Origin: Flavobacteriales bacterium
Lineage (GTDB): Bacteria; Bacteroidota; Bacteroidia; Flavobacteriales_F; PHOS-HE28
Length of the DNA stretch: 64,000 nt
Reading direction: 5' to 3'
Assembly: GCA_016700415.1 (NCBI GenBank)
Contig: CP065018.1
Coordinates: 186,001 to 250,000, forward strand
In this document: one piece after another, positions 1 through 8,810 of the stretch
How the letters are laid out: each line of letters opens with the position of its first letter
Numbering within the stretch: position 1 is the first letter of the stretch
Made by a program: the position numbers and the translations under genes
The notes under the pieces: generated by a model
Database searches by the model: none
Seen by the model: the letters and a program-made list of their open reading frames with translations, nothing else
Told to the model about the DNA's origin: nothing

Positions 1-1589
1 GCGTTCCAGGACCCCTTCCCACCGCTGCCGGCATCGAACACCGTCTGCCCCCAGCGGTCGTATACGGTCAGTTCGTAGGTGTCGAACAAGGCGGTGACGT
101 CCATGTCGGGGTCTGCGGGCAGGAAAGGCCGCCACACATCGTTCATGCCATCGCCATTGGGCGAGACCACGTTGGGGAGTGTGATCGAGCTGAGGTCCAC
201 AGTGGGCACCGAGGTCTCCGCGATCACCACGGACGCTTGATCCGTGCATCCGTCCTCCAAATCGGTGACAAGAACGGTATAGGTGCCCGGTTGGGAGATG
301 GTGGGCGAAGCCTCGCTGCTGAAGGCCGGGTCGGTGCCGCTTGCGGTCACGGCCGTCCACACGTAGTTCACGGCCTGCTCCGGAAGCACCTGAACGCCTT
401 CCACGGTGATCGAGGTTATCGAGCAGGAAAGACTGTCCTGTTCCTGGGGGATGAGCACCTGTATCACATGGTCCGGTATGGTCACCTCAGCCAAGATGTT
501 ACAGCCCGCGGCATCATCCACATGCAGCACATAATCGCCGGCCCAGAGCCCTGAGGCGGTGCCGTCGGGAAGCACGGTCCCCCCCAGCGTGAAGGTGACC
601 GGTGCGGTCCCCCCGGACACGTGGACAGCCTGCAATGTTCCGCCCATCCCATTGCACGCGGAGGTGACCTCCACGGTATAAGAGAACGGTGCGATGATGG
701 GTACTTCAAAAGTGGTCTCCACCACGATGTTGCCGCACGGGTCCTCCACGTTCCCCGATGTGGACGTGATGGTCAGTGTGTAAATGCCGCCTTCCATGGG
801 AACGTCGTCCAAGGTGATGGTATAGCCCGATTGTGAGACCGCGCCCGGAACGTTCGGGGTGACAGTGCCGAAGGGGAGCACAACGCCGGAAGGGGAGGTC
901 AGGGTGAAATCCGTCGGGATCACCGTACTGGTGACGATGGGTTCGCTGAAATTCACCACAAAGCTCTGGTTGGAACAATCCGTGGTGACCGATACCGGCA
1001 CCGGTGGGACATTGTCATAGATCGCCGCCGTGCTTTGCGTGAAATCGATGTTGTACCCGTCCGGGCTGCCGGACCAGTTCATCACCACCAAGGCATAGGT
1101 CTGCCCGACCGTTACGGGGAGGTCGGCATTGAAGGCCGGCCCGTTCAGGTCGCCGGGGCCGTTCGTGCTCCCCGTACCTCCATTGGCGGTGGAGATCCCT
1201 GTGGGGCCGTTCGTGCCAATTACACCATAGGAATTGCATTCCACCTCCGGTGAAGAACCGTTCTGTGCATTGATGCCGGCGCAGCCCCCGTCGGTGATGT
1301 TGAACAATCCCCAGTCGTAGTCGTCCGCATCGTTCGCCGGGTCGAGCACGAAGCTGAGATCGCCGGCTTCCTGCACCGTGAAGGTGTACCACAGGCTTGC
1401 GCTCTCCGCATTTTGGTTGCAGATCCCCGTGAACTCGAACACGTTCCCCGAACCCTGCGGAGCGGACAATTCGGTGTAGACGCCCCCGCAAAGCTGGATG
1501 GAACCGTCGCAGTCGCTCGTACTGGTCTGTGCGAACAAGGTTCCAGAGAACGCGATGCAGAGGCTGGCGAGGGTGCGGAGGTTTTTCAT
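1..1589 (-). CDS. T9SS type B sorting domain secreted protein (3' end outside the window)
   Basis: Read from ATG at 1589 down to base 1 with no stop, about 529 codons, so the gene continues past the left edge. Residues 1-22 form a signal peptide ending in LFAQ. The middle holds Ig/PKD-like segments with paired cysteines. Near residue 472 the motif NVVSPNGDGMNDVW starts, followed by YELTVYDRWGQTVFD; this is the gliding-motility-associated (CHU_C type B) C-terminal sorting domain that sends proteins through the type IX secretion system, often to the cell surface. The lost part should be only the last tens of residues. The substrate and role cannot be told; an adhesin-like surface protein is the usual context. 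The product type is well supported by the tail motif; the exact start is supported by the signal peptide. Confidence 0.85.
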   Translation of the reverse strand, partial: MKNLRTLASLCIAFSGTLFAQTSTSDCDGSIQLCGGVYTELSAPQGSGNVFEFTGICNQNAESASLWYTFTVQEAGDLSFVLDPANDADDYDWGLFNITDGGCAGINAQNGSSPEVECNSYGVIGTNGPTGISTANGGTGSTNGPGDLNGPAFNADLPVTVGQTYALVVMNWSGSPDGYNIDFTQSTAAIYDNVPPVPVSVTTDCSNQSFVVNFSEPIVTSTVIPTDFTLTSPSGVVLPFGTVTPNVPGAVSQSGYTITLDDVPMEGGIYTLTITSTSGNVEDPCGNIVVETTFEVPIIAPFSYTVEVTSACNGMGGTLQAVHVSGGTAPVTFTLGGTVLPDGTASGLWAGDYVLHVDDAAGCNILAEVTIPDHVIQVLIPQEQDSLSCSITSITVEGVQVLPEQAVNYVWTAVTASGTDPAFSSEASPTISQPGTYTVLVTDLEDGCTDQASVVIAETSVPTVDLSSITLPNVVSPNGDGMNDVWRPFLPADPDMDVTALFDTYELTVYDRWGQTVFDAGSGGKGSWN

Positions 1590-1702
1590 CGGAGCGAATA
1601 TAGGTGAGCGGTCCGGGATCCATGTTCCTCTACCCCCGCGCTCGGCCCCGGAGCCTCATCCGGGGTCCCGGGTGCCAGGTCTCGTGCGGCCTCCGGCCGT
1701 CT

Positions 1703-2064
1703 TCAATCCTCATCTCCGAACATCTTTAAAGGACTCCCATCGTGCGCGCAGCTGTACGCGTAATGCTCCGGCAACATGACCAAGCCCTGCTCAACCGGTT
1801 TGTTGCCCAATGCTCCCGCAAGTCTTCCCGGCTGACCAAACTTGGCGCTCCAGCTTGCTCGGCCGGGGCGACTTGTGGGTGGTGTACATGCTTCCATCCA
1901 TGCTTTTCCGTGAAGTCTTCGGACTTCACACAGCGGGGTTCGAACATATCGAAAGGAGACAACGCATGCTCTTCGATCCAATGCAAGTGCTCCGGAGGTA
2001 GTTCCGTGTGGCAGTCTGAAGACTGCGAAAGTTTCAGGGCCGCGATAGGCTTCTGAGGTTTCAA
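1703..2064 (-). pseudogene. Possible remnant of a REP-associated (Y1/IS200-like) transposase
   Basis: Two overlapping minus-strand frames (1726-2064 and 1703-2071) join near 1800 into a peptide ending NKPVEQGLVMLPEHYAYS. It resembles the C-terminal 'NPVxxGLVxxPExYxYSSA' segment of Y1 transposases that act on REP-like palindromes. The upstream part is not recognisable and no HUH motif is present, so this would be a frameshifted, N-terminally truncated relic. Short palindromes of the kind these enzymes mobilise occur at about 2.9 kb and at 56.1 kb. The call rests on one short motif and could be wrong. Confidence 0.35.
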
Positions 2065-2187
2065 ACCACAAGTCGCCCCGGCCTGTTCATGTCAGGAGCT
2101 CCCTTTATCCTGGGGCCGGGAAGACTTGCGGGAGTGAGGGGAACCACCACAACCCGATGAACCGGATGAACCATGGAACAAACGGCC

Positions 2188-2415
2188 TCACGAAAAATAG
2201 ACCAGCGCACCAATGACCAACCCCACGGCCAACATCCCGACGCCCCCGGACAGTTCAAGCCTTTCATCCGCCCAATGATCAAAGGTCTTCCGCCTTCCCG
2301 TTATGTGGTACAGTATCAGCGCGCCCGGATAACGAAAGATAAAGACAGTGAGGATGTAGCCAATGGCACTTGCGATTATTTCGCCCATCGTTGCTGCAAT
2401 AGTTCCATGTTGCAC
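2188..2415 (-). CDS. Small hypothetical membrane protein
   Basis: 75 residues with two hydrophobic stretches (about 12-32 and 55-74) separated by a charged loop containing GRRKTFDHWADE, a plausible two-pass inner-membrane protein. A second in-frame ATG at 2385 gives a start just before the first helix and is equally possible. It lies about 50 bp downstream of the minus-strand gene 2465-2839 and may be co-transcribed with it. I do not recognise a family. The arrangement helix-charged loop-helix favours a real gene over chance. Confidence 0.5.
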   Translation of the reverse strand: MQHGTIAATMGEIIASAIGYILTVFIFRYPGALILYHITGRRKTFDHWADERLELSGGVGMLAVGLVIGALVYFS

Positions 2416-2464
2416 ACCTTCATCGGCGGTGCTTCAAACGTTATCTCGATACCTGTCTCGTATA

Positions 2465-2839
2465 TCATGGCGCCATTTCGTTCGTCTCCGGTGCGGGTTT
2501 GTCCCACATTACTTTGGCTCTTTCCGGATGTGGCCTCCAGTAGCGTATCATGCGGTGCTCTCCGATACACCATTTGGTTCCTATACAATCTTTGAACCAA
2601 TCCGAGGAGGAGGAGACGGTGTATGTGTTATCATTCACATCGAACTCGAATACAGTCACCAAATTGCTCCGCCCAGAACGGTAAACGTTGACAACCGTCC
2701 CGATCGCTTCACCAGCATCGCTCTCCAGTTCCCTATCCTGTTGCCATGACTTTGGTATGTTATAGGCAAGCACTCCGACAACCACAACGATGGCAATCCA
2801 AGTCTTCTTGTCAGATGGTAGGAGGCGTTTCCAATTCAC
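2465..2839 (-). CDS. Hypothetical single-pass membrane-anchored protein
   Basis: 124 residues. A short basic N-terminus (MNWKRLLPSDKK) is followed by a single hydrophobic helix (about 13-28), then a soluble region with alternating hydrophobic residues, VVNVYRSGRSNLVTVFEFDV, suggesting a small beta domain. Two cysteines (in DCIGTKWCIG) could form a disulfide outside the membrane. The N-in anchor topology puts the body in the periplasm. No family is recognised. The short gap to 2188-2415 on the same strand suggests a two-gene unit. The region is less GC-rich than the core genes nearby. Confidence 0.6.
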   Translation of the reverse strand: MNWKRLLPSDKKTWIAIVVVVGVLAYNIPKSWQQDRELESDAGEAIGTVVNVYRSGRSNLVTVFEFDVNDNTYTVSSSSDWFKDCIGTKWCIGEHRMIRYWRPHPERAKVMWDKPAPETNEMAP

Positions 2840-2935
2840 TTTACAAGTTTTTCAAGTCTGCAACTCCACAATATTAAGCCCTTGTCTTAGCGCCAGCGTC
2901 CACGCTCATGTTGATGAATAGTGTGATCGATTAAA

Positions 2936-2962
2936 CGCACGAGCGAAGATGCTCGCGCGAGA
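2936..2962. repeat. REP-like short palindrome (cgcacgagcg...gctcgcgcg)
   Basis: An imperfect palindrome of about 26 bp; a partial unit agcgtccacgct lies at 2895-2906. The same core (cacgagcg ... cgctcg) recurs at 56075-56096 and 56127-56150, so this is a dispersed family and not a single hairpin. Such units are typical targets of REP-associated transposases. Confidence 0.45.
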
Positions 2963-2999
2963 TGGCGGATTATGAGGACCCGAGCACGGGAATGGGGAA

Positions 3000-3644
3000 C
3001 TATGGTTGCTTTCTAAAGAGACCTGTAGATACGGCATTGCACAAATCAGTGCGCACGTGATCAATCATTTCAACAATTTCGCGATGCAAGTGATTGTAGT
3101 CCGACTTATTCAAAGGAGGTTCACTCCCGTGAGCAATATCGTTCCGGTTCTTAAGTAGTTGCTGGTCTATCAGTTTAAACCTAAGTTCGTAATAAGATAC
3201 ATCAAGACCTACTGTAGCGTAAATCTCTTTTAGGATATTTGAATTCAGGTTTGAGCCTGTCCTTATCGAGTATGTATCAGAGAAGTCCACTTTGTCGGAC
3301 AACCCACTTTGGACGTAATCAAGAAACTGTACATGCAGCGTGGCCTTATTCGTCTCTTCAAACTGACTTAGTCTCTGCTTTAACGACAGTGCCAGAATTG
3401 ACGTGTTGACTTGATTGAGGCTCAGTCCTTGGTACTTCACATAGTTTAGATAATACTGTGTGGAGTTCTTAACGAACCCTTCCCAATGAGCATAGAGCAT
3501 TACAGAGGCGCAACGAAGTGCTTTGGGAAGGAGCTTTTCTGAAGCACTTTGTACATCGATATTGAGCGAGGTAAGCTCCTTCTTCCTCCATGCCAAATCT
3601 TGCTCAATACGGTTGATGCAGTCTTCCTTCGACCGAATTTTCAT
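3000..3644 (-). CDS. MAE_28990/MAE_18760-family HEPN protein (putative RNase)
   Basis: 214 residues, almost wholly helical in character. Near residues 166-172 is RNDIAHG, matching the HEPN catalytic Rx4H motif (R and H are the RNase pair); the N-terminal half contains the AHWEGFVKNS signature that I associate with the MAE_28990/MAE_18760 group. Known HEPN proteins of this kind are predicted metal-independent RNases in toxin-antitoxin, abortive infection and other defence systems. Its ATG (3644) overlaps the stop of the upstream DUF262 gene in an ATGA, so the two are translationally coupled and probably work together. Base composition is visibly AT-richer than in the flanking metabolic genes, which suggests horizontal acquisition. 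The family is fairly secure; a defence role is inference. Confidence 0.8.
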   Translation of the reverse strand: MKIRSKEDCINRIEQDLAWRKKELTSLNIDVQSASEKLLPKALRCASVMLYAHWEGFVKNSTQYYLNYVKYQGLSLNQVNTSILALSLKQRLSQFEETNKATLHVQFLDYVQSGLSDKVDFSDTYSIRTGSNLNSNILKEIYATVGLDVSYYELRFKLIDQQLLKNRNDIAHGSEPPLNKSDYNHLHREIVEMIDHVRTDLCNAVSTGLFRKQP

Positions 3645-4747
3645 GGCCGCAAGATGGTCTCGCCTAAGGGAATAATTGCAGGGACTCTTGAGGTTACATT
3701 GACACCTGCTCCATATCGAGACTGAAACTTAGGATTAGACCAAATATCCTTCACCTTATCGACAAGTGATTCTGGATCCTTGTCTTTCCAAAGACTAATG
3801 TTCTTTCCAAGCCCAATTGCCACCGCTTCAAACGCGGCAACGAGGAATTTACCTTCGAACCTTTGCTTATCAGAATTGTATCGCTGAAAGGACGAATCAC
3901 CAAGTGAGGCGTCAAGAAGGGTGAACGTCCGGGTGAATTTATTCTCCATTGAAACCCTGTCGAATTTCTTGTCATTGACGATGGACACCATCTTCTCCGT
4001 GATAAACTCGCTGAAATCATTTACGCCTTTCACCTCGTTGGGGTCAATTAGGCTGAGTATGACGAACCTCAATGCTAGTTCCATGTTGTACTTCTCCTTA
4101 AGAAGTCTCTCTGCAATTGATATGGTACTCAAGAAGTGCTCGTCCTCGGAGAGGTTCTTGAGCCAGTCGTGGAAAGGTCGGTCAAGCATCACTAAAAGGC
4201 AATTCCTCACCTCTTGATCGGATAGCTTTGAACCAAGTGTATTGAGTCTTTGGAATAGCTCATACTTGATTGAGTCATCACTTTCCTGCTTCACTATCTT
4301 CACATCTATCTTCTCCCTCTTAAAGGCAATTCTCATTGCGGCGTCAAGAGAGTTTGCAGGATCATCAGTATTCTCCCAGGCCTTTCCTTCTAATGAAGGA
4401 AGGTATTCGGTTCTAATCAAACGACTCCCTGGAAGCACTTTGCCATTCTCATCTTTAAGTATGCCGATGAACTCAAATATGGTTGAGAGCCTTTGCAGCC
4501 CATCGACAACATCCCACACACCGTCCTTTCGTTGCGATACGAATATCGAGGGGATTGGAATACCTAGGAGTATGCTCTCAATTAGTCTAGTTCGTTGCAA
4601 TGGTTTCCAGCGGAAGAGGCGTTGAAATTCGGGGTGTATGTCTAGCTCGTCATCCTTGTATAAGTTCACGAGTTCACCAATGGACATTGGATATCCGTCG
4701 GTGATGATTTCCCGTTTCTTACTGAGTATCTCATCTTGAAGTGCCAT
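3641..4747 (-). CDS. DUF262 (GmrSD N-terminal / ParB-like) domain protein
   Basis: 368 residues. The N-terminal half shows the DUF262 pattern: FQRLFRWKPLQRTRLIESIL (about 42-61), GIPIPSIFVSQ, then DVVDGLQRLSTIFEFI, a variant of the DGQQR motif with leucine for the first glutamine. In GmrSD-type enzymes this ParB/sulfiredoxin-like domain binds and hydrolyses NTP and is linked to restriction of modified phage DNA. Here no C-terminal DUF1524 HNH nuclease is present; the effector seems to be the HEPN protein encoded by the next, overlapping gene (ATGA at 3641-3644). The remaining about 200 residues are helical and unassigned. Low GC and position between unrelated core genes suggest an acquired two-gene cassette. 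The domain call is strong; the function is inferred. Confidence 0.85.
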   Translation of the reverse strand: MALQDEILSKKREIITDGYPMSIGELVNLYKDDELDIHPEFQRLFRWKPLQRTRLIESILLGIPIPSIFVSQRKDGVWDVVDGLQRLSTIFEFIGILKDENGKVLPGSRLIRTEYLPSLEGKAWENTDDPANSLDAAMRIAFKREKIDVKIVKQESDDSIKYELFQRLNTLGSKLSDQEVRNCLLVMLDRPFHDWLKNLSEDEHFLSTISIAERLLKEKYNMELALRFVILSLIDPNEVKGVNDFSEFITEKMVSIVNDKKFDRVSMENKFTRTFTLLDASLGDSSFQRYNSDKQRFEGKFLVAAFEAVAIGLGKNISLWKDKDPESLVDKVKDIWSNPKFQSRYGAGVNVTSRVPAIIPLGETILRP

Positions 4748-4912
4748 GATTATCAGGGGTCGGTGCGTAAAGTGTTGAATTCGGTCTGATTGACCAAGCT
4801 GTTAGTGATTCGCCATTTGCTCAACTCAAATATATGGGCCCGACCATTCTTGCGTTCCCCCCTAGTTCTTTCCCTCGACTCGAGGTAAGAGTTTCCCGCC
4901 AGTTGCGCAGCC

Positions 4913-6571
4913 TTACACCTGCAAAACCCCCATATTAAACTCCCGCGTAGCCGGGCTCTGCGCCGCCGCCTCGATCCCCATGCTGATCCAAGTCCGAGTT
5001 TCCAACGGATCAATAACCGCATCCAGCCAAAGCCGCGAGGCCGCATAGTACGGCGAGGTGGTATCCTCGTACTTCTTGCGGATCTTGTCCAACAGTTGCT
5101 TCTCGTTCTCCGGCGTGATCGTTTCGCCGCGGCCTTTCAGCGCGCTCACTTCGATCTGGAGCATCACCTTGCTGGCCTGGTCGCCGCCCATCACGGCGAC
5201 GTTGGCGCTGGGCCAGCCCACGATGAGGCGTGGGTCGTAGGCCTTGCCGCACATGGCGTAGTTGCCGGCGCCGTAGCTGTTGCCCACGATGATGGTGAAC
5301 TTCGGCACCACGCTGTTGGCCACGGCGTTCACCATTTTCGCGCCGTCCTTGATGATGCCGCCCTGCTCGCTGCGGCTGCCGACCATGAAGCCGGTGACGT
5401 CCTGCAGGAAGACCAGCGGGATGTTCTTCTGGTTGCAGTTGGCGATGAAGCGGGTGGCCTTGTCGGCGCTGTCGCTGTAGATCACACCGCCGAACTGCAT
5501 CTCGCCCTTCTTGCTCTTCACCACTTTGCGCTGGTTGGCCACGATGCCCACGGCCCAGCCGTCGATGCGCGCGTAGCCGGTGAGGATGCTTTGGCCGTAG
5601 CCCTCCTTGTATTCGGTGAATTCGCTGCCGTCCACCAAGCGCGCGATCACTTCGCGCATGTCGTAGGGCTTGGTGCGCTCCTTGGGGAGTATGCCGTAGA
5701 GCTCTTTTTCATCGGCCTTCGGCTTGGCGGATTTTTCCCTGCTGAAACCAGCGTCTTTCGGCTTGCCGAGCTTGTCCACGATGGTGCGGATGGTCTTGAG
5801 GCATTCCGCATCGTCCTTGCATTTGTAGTCCACCACGCCGCTGATCTCCGTGTGTGTGGTGGCGCCGCCGAGGGTTTCGTTGTCGATGTCCTCACCGATG
5901 GCGGCTTTCACGAGGTAGCTGCCGGCGAGGAAGATGCTGCCGGTCTTCTCCACAATGAGGGCTTCGTCGCTCATGATGGGCAGGTAGGCGCCACCGGCCA
6001 CGCAGCTGCCCATGATGGCGGCGATCTGCGTGATGCCCATGGAGCTCATTACGGCGTTGTTGCGAAAGATCCTGCCGAAGTGCTCCTTGTCGGGGAAGAT
6101 CTCGTCCTGCATGGGCAGGAACACACCGGCGCTGTCCACGAGGTAGATGATGGGCAGCCGGTTCTCGATGGCTATTTCCTGTGCGCGGAGGTTCTTCTTG
6201 CCCGTCATGGGGAACCACGCGCCGGCCTTCACGGTGGCATCGTTGGCCACCACCATGCACTGGCGCTTGCACACGTAGCCGATCACCACGACCACACCGG
6301 CACTGGGCGCGCCACCATGTTCGGCGTACATGCCGTCCGCGGCGAAGGCACCGATCTCGATGCGCGCCTGCCCGCTGTGGTGGGGGCTCTTGGGGTCCAG
6401 CAGCGCGTCGATGCGCTCGCGGGCGGTCATCTTGCCTTGCGCGTGCTGCTTGGCGATGCGCTTCTCACCGCCGCCTTCGTGGATCTTGTGGAGGCGCTTG
6501 TGCAGGTCGGAGCAGGCGAGCTTGTTGTGGTCCTCGTTCTTGGAGGCTTCGATGTCGATCTTTTGGGCCAT
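4913..6571 (-). CDS. Acyl-CoA carboxylase carboxyltransferase (beta) subunit, methylcrotonyl-CoA carboxylase-like
   Basis: 552 residues from ATG 6571 (MAQKIDIEA); an upstream in-frame ATG at 6646 adds 25 non-conserved residues and was not chosen. It is a biotin-dependent carboxyltransferase with two crotonase-fold halves. Visible landmarks: GKMTARERIDALLDP (about 47-61), VVANDATVKAGAWFPMTGKK, the oxyanion-forming GSCVAGGAYLPIMSDE in the N-half, and QDVTGFMVG ... NSYGAGNYAMCGKAYDPR plus WPSANVAVMGG in the C-half. These match methylcrotonyl-CoA carboxylase beta subunits (leucine breakdown) more than propionyl-CoA carboxylase, though substrate choice cannot be proved from the sequence. The protein is cytosolic and needs a biotin-carrying alpha subunit, which is not in this window. 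It appears monocistronic. Confidence 0.9.
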   Translation of the reverse strand: MAQKIDIEASKNEDHNKLACSDLHKRLHKIHEGGGEKRIAKQHAQGKMTARERIDALLDPKSPHHSGQARIEIGAFAADGMYAEHGGAPSAGVVVVIGYVCKRQCMVVANDATVKAGAWFPMTGKKNLRAQEIAIENRLPIIYLVDSAGVFLPMQDEIFPDKEHFGRIFRNNAVMSSMGITQIAAIMGSCVAGGAYLPIMSDEALIVEKTGSIFLAGSYLVKAAIGEDIDNETLGGATTHTEISGVVDYKCKDDAECLKTIRTIVDKLGKPKDAGFSREKSAKPKADEKELYGILPKERTKPYDMREVIARLVDGSEFTEYKEGYGQSILTGYARIDGWAVGIVANQRKVVKSKKGEMQFGGVIYSDSADKATRFIANCNQKNIPLVFLQDVTGFMVGSRSEQGGIIKDGAKMVNAVANSVVPKFTIIVGNSYGAGNYAMCGKAYDPRLIVGWPSANVAVMGGDQASKVMLQIEVSALKGRGETITPENEKQLLDKIRKKYEDTTSPYYAASRLWLDAVIDPLETRTWISMGIEAAAQSPATREFNMGVLQV

Positions 6572-6752
6572 GGTAAACTGATTAGCGGATGGGCAGATTA
6601 GCCGATTAGCCGATGGGATTGTGCGAAGATCGGGACCGGAGCTCAAATGACCGAATTATCGCCCTGCCATTGTCTTTATTGGACTTGCGGACGTTTGCGG
6701 AGGAAGTGGTCAGGTCAGGAGATTCCATAGCTTTCACCCGAAAAGTACCACT

Positions 6753-7160
6753 ATGGATATTCGGAAGACCTTCATGCTGACTGCGGTTTGTCTCCTGATG
6801 GCAGGCTGTGCCAAAGAAGGCCCCGCAGGCCCCACAGGACCGGCTGGCCCTACTGGGCCGGATGGGAACACTGATTTTCATGTCGAGAGTTTCACCGCGC
6901 TCAGTTCTGATTGGGAACAACTGTCAAACGGAATACAGTATACGCAAGAGATTCCCAGCCTTACCCAGGAAGTGATCGATAATGACGCGGTGTTGCTGTA
7001 TATGCACAAGAACAACATTTGGTATTTGCTTCCGCATCAATTGAGCACCCTTCAATACACGTACAGCTACCAGCCTGGCGAGATCACCATCACCGTGATT
7101 GGAACCCAAATACCTACCACCCTCATCTTGAAGTTGGTGTACATGGAGGATTCGGAATAA
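6753..7160 (+). CDS. Small lipoprotein with a collagen-like Gly-Pro segment
   Basis: 135 residues. The signal sequence ends in a lipobox (LLMAGC, cysteine near residue 19), so the mature protein should be lipid-anchored. Directly after the cysteine comes a collagen-like run of about six Gly-Xaa-Yaa triplets (GPAGPTGPAGPTGPDG), then a beta-rich domain of about 95 residues (VIDNDAVLLYMHKNNIWYLL...). Lipoproteins of this layout are common in Bacteroidota and have no assigned function. It is flanked by genes on the minus strand and is probably transcribed alone. The short collagen stretch may act as a stalk. The lipoprotein call is strong. Confidence 0.8.
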   Translation: MDIRKTFMLTAVCLLMAGCAKEGPAGPTGPAGPTGPDGNTDFHVESFTALSSDWEQLSNGIQYTQEIPSLTQEVIDNDAVLLYMHKNNIWYLLPHQLSTLQYTYSYQPGEITITVIGTQIPTTLILKLVYMEDSE

Positions 7161-7230
7161 ACAGGCTTCTCCTTGTGCGGAATTTCCGTTTCAGGAACCC
7201 CGCGTAAGGACAATAGCCGGATCAACGGTT

Positions 7231-8061
7231 TCACCGCCCCACGACAAAGCGCAACGTCCGGCGTATGCCGCTGATCGTTGCAGTTGCGCTATAGTTGCCA
7301 GATGGCAGGCCGCTCAGGTCAACCGCACCAGCAGATATTCTTGCAGGCGTTTCAACGCGCTGCCCGAGCGCATTGACGATCGAGAGCGAATTGGCTTGCA
7401 CATCGCCCACGATCCTCAAAAGACCGGAAGCGTTATCGAACCACATCGCCACGGGGCGGTCGTTCGCGTCAGCACCGATGGAGGTGGACAGTTCCACGGT
7501 GATGACGACATCGTCCGAGATAAGTTGGAAGCAAGGTCCACTATCGCTGGTCCACCGTAAAATGTTCTCACCCTCGCTCAAGTCGGTTACCGTGGCGTAT
7601 GGGTCATTCGGGTTGCTGAAGAGACCCGTGCCTTGGATCAGCGACCAAGTGCAGACCTGCGGGGCGATCGGAGGCGCCGCGCCCATGGTGGCGCTGAACG
7701 GCGGCGCATAGATGGATTGATCCGGCCCGGCATTGGGGATCGGCGGATCGACCTCGTAACGGGTGATGCTCACTTGATCGGCGGTCGTATCCACCGGCGT
7801 GATGATGGTCCAAGTGAGAACGTTCTGGCCAAAGTAAATTCCGGTAACGGAGGTCGATGGGTCCGAGGGATCGGTGATGGTGACCATGCCGCTTGTCAAT
7901 GACCACATGCCGGTCTCCGTTGGCAAGGGTGTGTTCGCCTGCATGGAGGTCGTATCAAAGCAGGTCTCCTGGTCGGGCCCGGCGTTGGCTATGGTCTGGG
8001 CATTTGCAATGACCGGGAAAGTCGAGAATGCAAAGAGGATAACGAACTGTTGTGCGCGCAT
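7231..8061 (-). CDS. T9SS type A sorting domain protein with PKD-like repeats
   Basis: 276 residues. The signal peptide (1-21, ending NAQ) is followed by two related segments that each begin with (I)NAGPDQ, the start of PKD/Ig-like modules in Bacteroidota surface proteins; cysteines occur in pairs. Residues from about 200 (VAMWFDNASGLLRIVGDVQANSL ... SGLPSGNYSATATISG ... RRTLRFVVGR) form a type A T9SS C-terminal domain ending in the usual basic-hydrophobic strand. The protein is therefore expected to be secreted through the type IX machinery. Function unknown; probably a small surface or adhesive protein. It has no close operon partner. Confidence 0.75.
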   Translation of the reverse strand: MRAQQFVILFAFSTFPVIANAQTIANAGPDQETCFDTTSMQANTPLPTETGMWSLTSGMVTITDPSDPSTSVTGIYFGQNVLTWTIITPVDTTADQVSITRYEVDPPIPNAGPDQSIYAPPFSATMGAAPPIAPQVCTWSLIQGTGLFSNPNDPYATVTDLSEGENILRWTSDSGPCFQLISDDVVITVELSTSIGADANDRPVAMWFDNASGLLRIVGDVQANSLSIVNALGQRVETPARISAGAVDLSGLPSGNYSATATISGIRRTLRFVVGR

Positions 8062-8191
8062 GTTGATGGGAACTTGAACGAAGTTCGCCGATCATGCCTC
8101 TTGCGAAAATGTTTCCGAGGGAATGATCCAACAGGAGACTATGGGATCCTCGGCACAGCGATGCTTGACTGGTCGCCGCAAAGCCGAGCGC

Positions 8192-8611
8192 TCAGCTCCC
8201 TGTCCGTCCAAGCTCCTCCATCTGCTTCTTCAGCCATTGGTGTGCATCGGCTTCGGACGGGGTTACATGGATGCGCGTGAGCTGTGGGTGGTACGCGAAG
8301 TAGAGCTTCAGGATCATTTCCATCATGTCCGCACGGGCCACCACGGCGATGGCGAGCAGCGCACCTTCCTTGCGGTCCTCGTGCAAATGGTCCACCGTGA
8401 TGGCGGACACGGTGTAGTCCACGTCCTCCGGAATGATGCTGAGCATACAGTACGGGACCTTTCCCATCAGTTTGTGCCGGGCCCGCTGCACCTCTTCCAA
8501 GGAAGCGGTATTGAGCACGGCGCCATGCAGGTAATGCGCTTCGAGATGGTCGGGGCGCATCCGCTTAAGGATGGCCACGCTGGTGCGGATCTCACGCGGT
8601 TCAATGGACAT
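8192..8611 (-). CDS. Hypothetical protein, possibly SpoIIAA/STAS-like
   Basis: 139 residues, no signal peptide and no membrane segment, so cytosolic. Alternating strands and amphipathic helices (LEAHYLHGAVLNTASLEEVQRA; ALLAIAVVARADMMEMILKLYF) and the length fit the small single-domain proteins of Bacteroidota with a SpoIIAA-like or STAS-like fold, but no diagnostic motif is visible, so the fold assignment is a guess. It lies alone between a T9SS gene and the cold-shock gene on the same strand, with about 200 bp to the latter. Confidence 0.55.
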   Translation of the reverse strand: MSIEPREIRTSVAILKRMRPDHLEAHYLHGAVLNTASLEEVQRARHKLMGKVPYCMLSIIPEDVDYTVSAITVDHLHEDRKEGALLAIAVVARADMMEMILKLYFAYHPQLTRIHVTPSEADAHQWLKKQMEELGRTGS

Positions 8612-8810
8612 GGCAGTTGACCAAGGTACGAACTTGCCGCTGGGTGGCTTTCGTACTTAGATCTCTTGCTGTTGCGGTGCCGCACCGCAAGCATTGCGGA
8701 ACGAGAATCACAAGTCGAGGCACAACAGGAACGACCAGTTCAAGATAAATGGGGACCGGTGCTCCGTGCACGGGACGGAACCGGCCGCCCCGCATTTCAA
8801 TTCATTTGTA

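Noticed and set aside
5096..6601. 501-codon plus-strand frame antisense to the acyl-CoA carboxylase gene
   Set aside because: It is rich in Ala, Val, His and Gly, has no motif, and lies opposite a strongly conserved gene; an effect of high GC at third positions.
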